From contig DUCL01000069.1 in assembly GCA_012959845.1 (NCBI GenBank), forward strand, positions 1-5,389: 5,389 bases of DNA. Direction: 5' to 3'. Below are positions 1-5,389 of the stretch, piece after piece. Position 1 is the first letter of the stretch. Every line of letters begins with the position of its first letter. Origin of the DNA: Candidatus Poseidoniales archaeon. Lineage in GTDB: Archaea; Thermoplasmatota; Poseidoniia; Poseidoniales; Poseidoniaceae. The notes under the pieces were generated by a model. It did no database searches. It was not told where the DNA came from and saw only the letters and a program-made list of their open reading frames with translations. The position numbers and the translations under genes are program-made.

Positions 1-931
1 CGCGTTGCGTTATTACTTTCTGTTTGTAGCCATCCATCCAAGTTCTGTCATTGGTCAACCCTGCAAGATATCCCAATTGGGCAGGTGTCGAAGCACAAAG
101 CCTTGAACGGAGCATACGCTCAATGCCATCTCTTACTAAATTCATTCTCCCAGTGGGGTCATGAATTGCCATATAACCAATCCTCCAACCTGGAGCATAG
201 TATACCTTTGAGACCCCATTTAATGAAAACACCGGCACTTCATTTGAGCGACTAGCCACACTTACTTGATGACCTGTGAAATCTAATCCATCGTAAATTT
301 CATCAGCGATTACCATGCAGTTTGGCCATTTTTTTGCTATTGATAATAACCTGTCAACTTCATTTTCAGTGGCAACATTCCCACATGGATTATTTGGATT
401 TATTATCACCAATAATCGCACAGATTCACTCATTTTCAACTCAATATCGTCAAAATCAATTTTCCATCCATCATCTGGTTTCAACCGATATTCAACTGTT
501 TCAGCACCATAACCTTGCGGATATGCCATGTATGGAGGATAGTGGGGGCCTGGCGCTAATACTACATCACCTTCTGACAATGTAGCTGCGAATATTATCT
601 GAAGTGCCTCGGTAACTCCATGACAGACATAGACATCATCTGGCGAAGCATTCCACCCTTTGCTGCGTTCATCTTCTGCAATAGCATTTCTTAATTCGGG
701 CAGTCCATATGAAGGTGAATAGCCATTTCTGCCATCCTTTAGCGCTTTCACATATGCATCTACCATGTGCTTAGGTGTTGGCAATCCAGGGTATGCAATT
801 GGATCACCAATATTCAATTTGAGAATCTTATGGCCTTGTGCTTCAAGTGCTGTCGCAGGAACTACTACATCGCGAATTGCGTATTCAATGTTAGAAGCAC
901 GCGAAGCAACCGGTATCTGATTTTCCCCCAT
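1..931 (-). CDS. PLP-dependent class I/II aminotransferase, N-terminal 310 residues (C-terminus beyond window edge)
   Basis: This is a fold-type I aminotransferase that uses pyridoxal phosphate to move an amino group from an amino acid to a 2-oxo acid in the cytoplasm. The hallmarks are in order: the N-terminal substrate strand LNIGDP (39-44), GYSPSYGLPELR (70-81), the cofactor-phosphate region CHGVTEAL (103-110), NPNNPCG (178-184) with the O3'-binding Asn181, ADEIYD (209-214) with the ring-nitrogen Asp210 and Tyr213, and SLNGVSKVYYAPGWRIGY (236-253) with the Schiff-base Lys242 and phosphate-binding Arg250. The layout is closest to the AlaA (alanine) and archaeal aspartate aminotransferase-like group. 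The substrate cannot be fixed because the C-terminal arginine that binds the alpha-carboxylate is outside the window. Family members are about 380-410 residues, so roughly 80-100 residues are missing. The ATG start is backed by GGAGTGA five bases upstream. The gene lies 38 bases after the EVE gene and is probably co-transcribed with it. One small oddity is NPCG in place of the usual NPTG. Confidence 0.93.
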   Translation of the reverse strand, partial: MGENQIPVASRASNIEYAIRDVVVPATALEAQGHKILKLNIGDPIAYPGLPTPKHMVDAYVKALKDGRNGYSPSYGLPELRNAIAEDERSKGWNASPDDVYVCHGVTEALQIIFAATLSEGDVVLAPGPHYPPYMAYPQGYGAETVEYRLKPDDGWKIDFDDIELKMSESVRLLVIINPNNPCGNVATENEVDRLLSIAKKWPNCMVIADEIYDGLDFTGHQVSVASRSNEVPVFSLNGVSKVYYAPGWRIGYMAIHDPTGRMNLVRDGIERMLRSRLCASTPAQLGYLAGLTNDRTWMDGYKQKVITQR

Positions 932-936
932 TATAT

Positions 937-943
937 TCACTCC
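937..943 (-). promoter_or_regulatory. Shine-Dalgarno site of the aminotransferase gene
   Basis: On the minus strand this reads GGAGTGA and ends five bases before the ATG at 931-929. It matches the anti-Shine-Dalgarno complement GGAGGTGA with one G missing. It fixes the start codon and shows that the gene is translated from its own site within the 38-base gap after the EVE gene. I see no TATA-like box in that gap, which fits co-transcription with the upstream gene. Confidence 0.7.
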
Positions 944-969
944 AAGAACTGCCAACTATCAAACTTAAC

Positions 970-1446
970 CTACAATTCCTCTCTTGCCATTCCAACCATA
1001 TCTAATATTGCGTCAAAATGGATTTCTTCTACTGGTTGAACTGAAAGGCGCTGTCCTTTTCTAATCAGCAACATACCCTCGCAACGGTCATTTTCTCTTA
1101 TTGAGTTAAGTGAAATAATATTTGGTAATTCACACACAGGTTCAATGTCTACCATTATCCAGCGAGGCTTTTCTGGCGAAGATTTTTCATCATAATATTT
1201 ACCATTTATATCCCATGAGGTATGGTCAGGATAGCCCTCTCTACTGACTCTGGCAACCGCTGCAACATGAGGTGGCTTGGTATTGGAATGATAGTACAAT
1301 ACTAAGTCGCCAACCTTCATATCATCACGCATTATGTTTCTTGCTTGATAATTCCGCACACCATCCCAGTGAGTTGAACCATCGATTACAAGTTGCGAAT
1401 ATGGATAAACATCAGGCTCAGATTTCATCAGCCAATAGTTTGCCAT
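970..1446 (-). CDS. EVE-domain protein, THYN1-like (PUA/YTH-like fold)
   Basis: This 158-residue protein is a single EVE domain, a PUA-like fold related to YTH domains. Family members such as human THYN1 are linked to binding modified bases in nucleic acids. The cellular role of free-standing prokaryotic versions is largely unsettled. Family signatures are the opening YWLMKSEPDVY (4-14), WDGVRNYQARNIMR (27-40), MKVGDLVLYYHSN (43-55), the REGYPDHT segment (69-76), the WIMVD strand (96-100) and the closing LLIRKGQRLSVQPV (126-139). Trp27, Arg31, Asn32 and the YYHSN strand line the presumed base-binding pocket, going by the family. The length is normal. An in-frame TAG lies shortly upstream with no start codon in between, so ATG 1446 is the first possible ATG. 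No clear Shine-Dalgarno precedes it, so it may be leaderless, weakly initiated or coupled to upstream translation. A small difference is PPHVAAVARV (58-67) where relatives usually have a PG-V-G-A type turn. The gene sits 53 bases after the MMPL gene. Confidence 0.92.
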   Translation of the reverse strand: MANYWLMKSEPDVYPYSQLVIDGSTHWDGVRNYQARNIMRDDMKVGDLVLYYHSNTKPPHVAAVARVSREGYPDHTSWDINGKYYDEKSSPEKPRWIMVDIEPVCELPNIISLNSIRENDRCEGMLLIRKGQRLSVQPVEEIHFDAILDMVGMAREEL

Positions 1447-1485
1447 GAAACCATTGACATGGTGCTACTCTATGACCATTGCTCG

Positions 1486-1500
1486 CATTAGTGAATAAAT
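1486..1500 (-). promoter_or_regulatory. possible TATA-like box for the EVE gene
   Basis: On the minus strand the end of the MMPL gene and the following bases read ATTTATTCACTAATG. The TTTATT part lies about 50 bases before the EVE start codon. If it works as an archaeal TATA box, transcription would start about 20-25 bases before the ATG. The 53-base gap at 1447-1499 holds no terminator-like hairpin or T-run, so read-through from the MMPL gene is equally possible. This is a weak match with no BRE that I can defend. Confidence 0.2.
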
Positions 1501-4500
1501 CACCAAGAGTCAACAACATCATCGACCAAAGCAGCGTCGAGAACATCTATTTCATTACGCGCTCCAACAGCACCGAGTCCCAATTTCTTAGCCATGCCAG
1601 ATGGCCCCCCAACAGAACCGATACCCATTTTTTCTAAAGTTACGAAAATAGCCGGCAGTAGAATTAGTGCGGATGCTGCTGCAACCCAAAGTAGGATAAT
1701 AATGACGTTAATGAAAGGTTGAATTTCGGGTATGGGTATACTCTTTGCTGTCACAAGACCAAGTGATGTCACGGTAGCGGCTTCGAACAATGACATTCCT
1801 GTTCCGATTACAGCAGATTTTATCGCTGGTATTCCGCCACCTAATTCCTTTATTCTATTGGCTATGTGAATTGAAAAGTCAACCCCTACACCCACCAGAA
1901 TCGAGCCTATCATCACAGTTACTAAGGATAAGGGTACATCCAATTGCCACATGAATAACCATTGTAAGGCAACCGTTGCAATAACCGGAGAAGTTGTCCA
2001 AAATGAATATCGTATATCCCTGAAAACAATTGCGAGAGTGATGAGTGTTAGAATAATAGCGAAGCCCAATGAAGTCCATTGTGAACCGACAATCAACTCA
2101 TTTACTTCTATTACAGTTGCAGCAACACCTGTCAAATCTTCAGCAGTTTCTCCATGCCCGCCTCTAAATGATTCAGCATGCATGTTTACCTGATCAACAT
2201 ATTTGGCTGTCTCAGCAACTGGAACAAAGGGCATATCAACAAATATTAATGTTCTATCAAAATCTTCATTTACGAAAATTTCTCTTGTTTCTTGTGTTAT
2301 TGATGCATAAAATACATCCAGCAAGAATATCTGACTTTGTTTTGTCCCAGGTAGCCCATAATCCTCAGGGGTCATCAACAAATCCCAAAACGAAGCATCC
2401 GCAGTCACATCCCTATCCAATATCACTTGGGCTGTATCTTTGATGTCCTCAGGGATAAAGTCAGGTAATTCCTCAATAAAGTCGGACAACTGTGAACCGG
2501 AAACTGCCACTTCAAAACCCGTTGATTTCATTAGGAAAACAATTGACACCGCAGATGTATTTTCTACGCCATTTATTTTTCCCTCCAGTACATCAATAAT
2601 ATCTAAATTGCTTGCAGGGTCATCATTTGCGGGATCCCCATCATTGATGTCGCCACTAATATTTGCGTGAATTAATATCATTCCAATTTGGCCAGCTTCA
2701 AATTCTTTACTGTATTGTTTCATTTTTGTTACTGATAATTCCCCTTCGGGAGCCATGCCCAATAAATCAATGTTCTCTTGTACATTTTCCCGACCAATCG
2801 TTGATGAAAACAGTATTAGGATGAGGAATACGGCAATTACTGGGACATTATATTTCACAGGAATTTCAACCATCTTTTCAAACACCTTTATCGGTGGATG
2901 TGATGGTTTTCTTAAATCCAAAATCAATGTGAGATTGGGCACCATAAACATCGTTAGAATATACACCACTACGATACCGCCGGATAATGCGATTCCAACC
3001 GTTTGAATTGGTGCCATAGGTGTGAATACTAACGATATAAAACCAATTACAGTTGTTACTGCAGACAAAAATACTGCTTTTCCAGTAGAACTCAGGGATG
3101 CCTTCATTTTTTCGTGCTTTGTTCCACCTTCTTCGGCATAGCGATTGGTGATGTGCAGTCCATATGACACACCTAGGGCAAGCAAAATTGGCCCAACAAT
3201 AATTACCGTCATCGTCACCTCATAGTTGGTAAACCCAATTATTCCCAACGTCCAAAATACTGCACATAGAGTTGGGAGACCTGCTATGATTACTACTTTT
3301 AGTCCTTGTAACGGACGTATTCCATTCAATCCGGCTTGAAGAATATCCGAGTGAAATACGAATAATCCCAATGCTACTAAAATACAAGCCACTGGAAATA
3401 TTTCCCAGAATAAGACGAATGAAAACTCGGTTACTGCATTGGTTATTGGAACTGCACCGGTGAGAGTCATTGTTAGATTAAAATCGTCCCAGGTACATAG
3501 TCGCCCATCAACAGGCGCTCCATTTTCGTCAAAATCACATGGCCTTGGTGTTGTTGAAATATTATCAAGAGTTTTCTGTGTGCTTTCAATGATATCCTTT
3601 GCAGTACTTCCTTTTTCATCCGAAACAGCAACCGCAACTGCCATAATCGCTCTATCTAATGTGCCATCCGGCCCCCCATCTGCATGACCCTTTACATCCC
3701 TGGCTAATTTGTCTAAACCAGGGGAGGCGCTTCCATCATCTTCATACATTTCTTGAACAATTAAATTAATAGTTTGTTGTGATGGAATCTCATATCCGCC
3801 ACCAAATTGTGCATCGGTTAGGGCAAGTTGGTCGTTTAATATTCCAGCTGCTACTGCACTGGCACAATCATCTTGACCGGACAGACATCCTAATTGTCCT
3901 AGTTCCGTTACGAATGCCTCTCTCACTCTAGGTGCACTCGAGTTTACTTCTTTGAGGACTGTTGAGAGTGACAAAATATAGATCACATTGTCATCCACTG
4001 AATTAGAAATATGCGGATTCAATACTTTCTCGACATAGTCAATCTCTTGTAATATTCTTTTGTCGGTAATATTTCTATCCGTATCGTCTCCTAATTCAAT
4101 ATAAACAACCATCACATTTGTTGTCCAATCTTCTTCGATCAGTTTGATAAGTTCTCCAACATGACTCCCTTCAGGAAGATAGACCTCCATATCTCCATTG
4201 ACATTCAGTGCAGAATTTTCCGGATCATCATCAAATCTCGTACCATCAAGGAATCCCGACTGTGTGACGAAAAAACTTGTGATGAGAAGAAAAATTAATA
4301 CTGTAGCAATTGGAAATTTTGTTATCGCCCCGGTTGCACCGTGTTTTTGCCATTCTCTCTTGAAGCGTTCAGGTGCATCTAAAACTGCATCAAGTGCATC
4401 TTTGGCGTCGAAACCTTTGACCTTTTGACCTAAGTCTGAAGCGCCGGCTTGGAATTTGCTTTTGCTATAATCTGCAATCGCCCCCATTCGGTCACTAACG

Positions 4501-4535
4501 GAGGTTTCATCGTCACTAATTTTGCCTCTTGACAT
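1500..4535 (-). CDS. MMPL/HAE3-type RND-superfamily membrane transporter, 1011 residues
   Basis: This is an integral membrane protein of the RND superfamily, in the MMPL/Patched-like branch that includes archaeal HAE3 proteins. Members export lipids or hydrophobic compounds using the proton gradient. The cargo here is unknown. It shows the classic two-repeat layout: a hydrophilic N-tail (1-73), TM1 (about 74-93), a first ectodomain (about 95-370), TM2-6 (about 371-394, 412-435, 439-459, 486-506, 513-540), TM7 (about 562-580), a second ectodomain (about 581-815), TM8-12 (about 821-838, 848-865, 869-892, 911-931, 941-967) and a short acidic C-tail ending DVVDSW. The internal duplication is visible in GVSYGLHITNR (455-465) against GVDFSIHIANR (884-894). 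The usual relay Asp is kept in repeat 2 (Asp886) but is Ser457 in repeat 1. Four cysteines (217, 224, 333, 347) lie in the first ectodomain and none in the second. The start is supported by an in-frame TAG 15 bases upstream with no other start codon between. The 73-residue tail before TM1 is long for the family. It may be the first gene of a three-gene transcript. Confidence 0.93.
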   Translation of the reverse strand: MSRGKISDDETSVSDRMGAIADYSKSKFQAGASDLGQKVKGFDAKDALDAVLDAPERFKREWQKHGATGAITKFPIATVLIFLLITSFFVTQSGFLDGTRFDDDPENSALNVNGDMEVYLPEGSHVGELIKLIEEDWTTNVMVVYIELGDDTDRNITDKRILQEIDYVEKVLNPHISNSVDDNVIYILSLSTVLKEVNSSAPRVREAFVTELGQLGCLSGQDDCASAVAAGILNDQLALTDAQFGGGYEIPSQQTINLIVQEMYEDDGSASPGLDKLARDVKGHADGGPDGTLDRAIMAVAVAVSDEKGSTAKDIIESTQKTLDNISTTPRPCDFDENGAPVDGRLCTWDDFNLTMTLTGAVPITNAVTEFSFVLFWEIFPVACILVALGLFVFHSDILQAGLNGIRPLQGLKVVIIAGLPTLCAVFWTLGIIGFTNYEVTMTVIIVGPILLALGVSYGLHITNRYAEEGGTKHEKMKASLSSTGKAVFLSAVTTVIGFISLVFTPMAPIQTVGIALSGGIVVVYILTMFMVPNLTLILDLRKPSHPPIKVFEKMVEIPVKYNVPVIAVFLILILFSSTIGRENVQENIDLLGMAPEGELSVTKMKQYSKEFEAGQIGMILIHANISGDINDGDPANDDPASNLDIIDVLEGKINGVENTSAVSIVFLMKSTGFEVAVSGSQLSDFIEELPDFIPEDIKDTAQVILDRDVTADASFWDLLMTPEDYGLPGTKQSQIFLLDVFYASITQETREIFVNEDFDRTLIFVDMPFVPVAETAKYVDQVNMHAESFRGGHGETAEDLTGVAATVIEVNELIVGSQWTSLGFAIILTLITLAIVFRDIRYSFWTTSPVIATVALQWLFMWQLDVPLSLVTVMIGSILVGVGVDFSIHIANRIKELGGGIPAIKSAVIGTGMSLFEAATVTSLGLVTAKSIPIPEIQPFINVIIILLWVAAASALILLPAIFVTLEKMGIGSVGGPSGMAKKLGLGAVGARNEIDVLDAALVDDVVDSW

Positions 4536-4543
4536 ATTTACAA

Positions 4544-4549
4544 CCCCCT
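4544..4549 (-). promoter_or_regulatory. probable ribosome binding site of the MMPL gene
   Basis: On the minus strand this reads AGGGGG, with eight bases between it and the ATG at 4535-4533. It is a G-rich but imperfect Shine-Dalgarno match, weaker than those of the aminotransferase and valS. An in-frame TAG overlaps its start (4550-4548), which excludes any longer N-terminus for the transporter. Confidence 0.5.
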
Positions 4550-4567
4550 ATTATTATGGCTGTGACA

Positions 4568-4578
4568 CAAGGCCCTTG
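4568..4578. repeat. short perfect inverted repeat, possible operator
   Basis: CAAGG-C-CCTTG is a perfect 5-bp dyad around one central base. A second small dyad, CCTT-GA-AAGG (4574-4583), overlaps its right arm. It lies 33 to 43 bases before the MMPL start codon and about 22-32 bases downstream of the AT-rich box at 4601-4608, where transcription toward the MMPL gene would begin. A repressor site there is plausible. An 11-bp dyad can also occur by chance. Confidence 0.25.
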
Positions 4579-4600
4579 AAAGGTGTGCCTATTGTTGTCC

Positions 4601-4608
4601 ATAAATAA
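4601..4608 (-). promoter_or_regulatory. candidate archaeal TATA box for the MMPL gene
   Basis: On the minus strand this reads TTATTTAT, the best TATA-like run upstream of the MMPL gene. It is 65 bases from the ATG, so a transcript starting about 25 bases downstream would carry a leader of roughly 40 bases with the AGGGGG site in it. The plus-strand reading ATAAATAA could also serve valS. I see no strong purine-rich BRE next to it. Confidence 0.35.
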
Positions 4609-4620
4609 TGTCATTTAGAG

Positions 4621-4629
4621 GATATTTTA
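4621..4629 (+). promoter_or_regulatory. candidate TATA-like box for valS
   Basis: GATATTTTA is AT-rich and lies about 113 bases before the valS start. A start site some 25 bases downstream would give a leader of roughly 90 bases, long for an archaeal mRNA. The box at 4601-4608 is an alternative on the same strand. The choice between them cannot be made by eye. Confidence 0.25.
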
Positions 4630-4730
4630 CTATTGCCGATTGGGCGTCATTTCACAAGATTTTAGGGAGAGGTTCAAAGGTGATATGTTAGAGCGCCCCA
4701 TGGAGTCGCACTGTTAACGTGTGTGGAGCC

Positions 4731-4737
4731 GAGGTGA
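4731..4737 (+). promoter_or_regulatory. strong Shine-Dalgarno site of valS
   Basis: GAGGTGA is a seven-base match to the expected complement of the 16S 3' end, followed by five bases before ATG 4743. It is the best ribosome binding site in the window and fixes the valS start. Upstream in frame the next stop is TAG at 4689-4691. The only alternative starts before it are GTG codons at 4719 and 4734, and the second lies inside this site. Confidence 0.8.
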
Positions 4738-4742
4738 GGCAA

Positions 4743-5389
4743 ATGCCAGCCCCAACATTACCAGAAAAAAGATGGTCGATTGACCTAGAAAAGAAAATTC
4801 AAGAGGCTCATTCAGAGGATGAGCAAGAATATACTCAAAGATATGGCTTTAATCCTGACAGTGGTAAGGAAATATTTGTCATCGACACTCCACCGCCATA
4901 TCCATCAGGAACTTGGCATATTGGTGCTGTTGCTCAGTATTCAATGATAGATGTTATCGCCCGTTCTCAACGCCTACTTGGAAAAGAGGTGTATTTCCCT
5001 TGGGGGGTTGACCGCAATGGAATTAATATTGAATTCGTTGTTGAACGCAATACAAAAAGAAAGATGAAAACTTATGATAGAGATGAATTTCTTTCATTGT
5101 GTAGAGAAACAATTGAGGAATTTACCCAAGCAATGCGAGATACCGCAAAGAGAGTGGGTCTATCTTGTGATTTCAGCAAAGAATATCTTACGGACTCTCC
5201 CGAATACCGACAAGTAACTCAAGCAATATTTGTAGAATTATTCAAGAAAGGCGAAATTATTGAAGACCTAAGACCTAATATTTACGACCCCGTTGAGGGA
5301 ACTACAATTGCAGATGCTGAGGTTGAACGAACATCGAGACGAACCAAGTTAATCGATATCAAATGGTATACTGATGAGGGTGTTGAAGT
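4743..5389 (+). CDS. valS: valyl-tRNA synthetase, archaeal type, N-terminal 215 residues (continues past window)
   Basis: This class I aminoacyl-tRNA synthetase charges tRNA-Val with valine in the cytoplasm. The fragment covers the start of the Rossmann-fold catalytic domain. It has DTPPPYPSGTWHIGAVAQYS (48-67) with the ATP-binding HIGH-type motif written HIGA (59-62). It then has a YFPWGVDRNGINIEFVVER segment (84-102), the helical SPEYRQVTQAIFVELFKKG stretch (152-170), and PNIYDPVEGTTIADAEVE (178-195). The DAEVE ending and the PPPYPSG opening point to ValRS instead of IleRS or LeuRS. Relatives of the archaeal type often have a CPRC zinc knuckle where this protein has YDPVEG; E. coli ValRS likewise has a cysteine-free NWDP segment. 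The KMSKS loop, editing domain remainder and anticodon domain lie outside the window. Full-length archaeal ValRS is about 800-900 residues, so about a quarter is visible. The gene is transcribed divergently from the MMPL gene across a 207-base spacer. Confidence 0.92.
   Translation, partial: MPAPTLPEKRWSIDLEKKIQEAHSEDEQEYTQRYGFNPDSGKEIFVIDTPPPYPSGTWHIGAVAQYSMIDVIARSQRLLGKEVYFPWGVDRNGINIEFVVERNTKRKMKTYDRDEFLSLCRETIEEFTQAMRDTAKRVGLSCDFSKEYLTDSPEYRQVTQAIFVELFKKGEIIEDLRPNIYDPVEGTTIADAEVERTSRRTKLIDIKWYTDEGVE

Noticed and set aside
315..585. Plus-strand open frames at 315-512 and 322-585
   Set aside because: They lie antisense inside the aminotransferase, whose minus-strand frame carries all catalytic motifs. 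The plus-strand translations show no recognisable domain.
767..1039. Plus-strand open frame of 90 codons spanning the aminotransferase start and the EVE end
   Set aside because: It overlaps two well-supported minus-strand genes and their Shine-Dalgarno site, and its product has no family features.
1451..1462. CCATTGACATGG dyad before the EVE gene as an operator or terminator
   Set aside because: Only four base pairs match per side, with no T-run after it. It is too short to support a function.
1951..4428. Several open frames of 66-91 codons on either strand within the MMPL gene
   Set aside because: They are shadows of the 1011-codon membrane-protein frame. Their composition mirrors the complement of hydrophobic codons, and none has a convincing start context.
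4672..4740. tRNA-Asn-like words (GGTTCAAA, TTAGAGCGCCCC, CTGTTAAC) ahead of valS, suggesting a tRNA or tRNA remnant
   Set aside because: The elements are in the wrong order (the T-loop-like word comes first). There is no D-stem partner for GAGC, no acceptor stem pairing, and the anticodon-stem candidate does not pair properly.
4743..5389. Calling the right-edge gene isoleucyl- or leucyl-tRNA synthetase
   Set aside because: The PPPYPSG opening and the IADAEVE segment fit ValRS. IleRS and LeuRS differ at these places (for example GYDMHGLPIE in archaeal IleRS).
1..5389. CRISPR array, insertion sequence, phage or defence island
   Set aside because: I see no spaced direct repeats, terminal inverted repeats, transposase or integrase motifs, or abrupt composition change. 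The genes look like resident chromosomal ones.

Overview
The window looks like a low-GC archaeal chromosome segment. A planktonic marine euryarchaeon (Marine Group II / Poseidoniales-like) is my best guess, but that is an inference from gene style and not a database match. Three points support an archaeon: a valyl-tRNA synthetase start of the archaeal PPPYPSG type, an aminotransferase of the AlaA/archaeal AspAT-like kind, and a long MMPL/HAE3-type RND protein. Shine-Dalgarno sequences such as GAGGTGA and GGAGTGA complement a standard 16S 3' end, which archaea and bacteria share. AT-rich boxes sit where archaeal TATA elements would be expected, but no promoter has been proven.

Layout, left to right. 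Positions 1-931 (minus) hold the N-terminal 310 residues of a PLP-dependent class I/II aminotransferase, cut by the window edge. Positions 970-1446 (minus) encode a complete 158-residue EVE-domain (THYN1-like) protein. Positions 1500-4535 (minus) encode a complete 1011-residue, 12-helix MMPL/RND-superfamily membrane protein. Positions 4536-4742 are a 207-base divergent intergenic region with candidate promoters for both directions. From 4743 to the right edge (plus) is the N-terminal 215-residue part of valyl-tRNA synthetase.

The three minus-strand genes run in one direction with gaps of 53 and 38 bases, so they could be one transcript (MMPL, then EVE, then aminotransferase). The EVE gene may also have its own promoter. 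I see no strong functional logic tying the three together. They look like ordinary housekeeping or membrane genes in a compact genome. There is no tRNA, rRNA, CRISPR array, insertion sequence or large repeat, and no intergenic stretch exceeds 207 bases.

I found no convincing new multi-gene system. The most interesting details are inside the MMPL protein. Its two repeats are asymmetric at the proton-relay positions (Ser457-Tyr458 versus Asp886-Phe887), which would leave one Asp/Tyr pair. Its first ectodomain carries a DxDxNG calcium-loop-like segment bracketed by two cysteines. The ValRS fragment has HIGA in place of HIGH and lacks the CxxC zinc knuckle.
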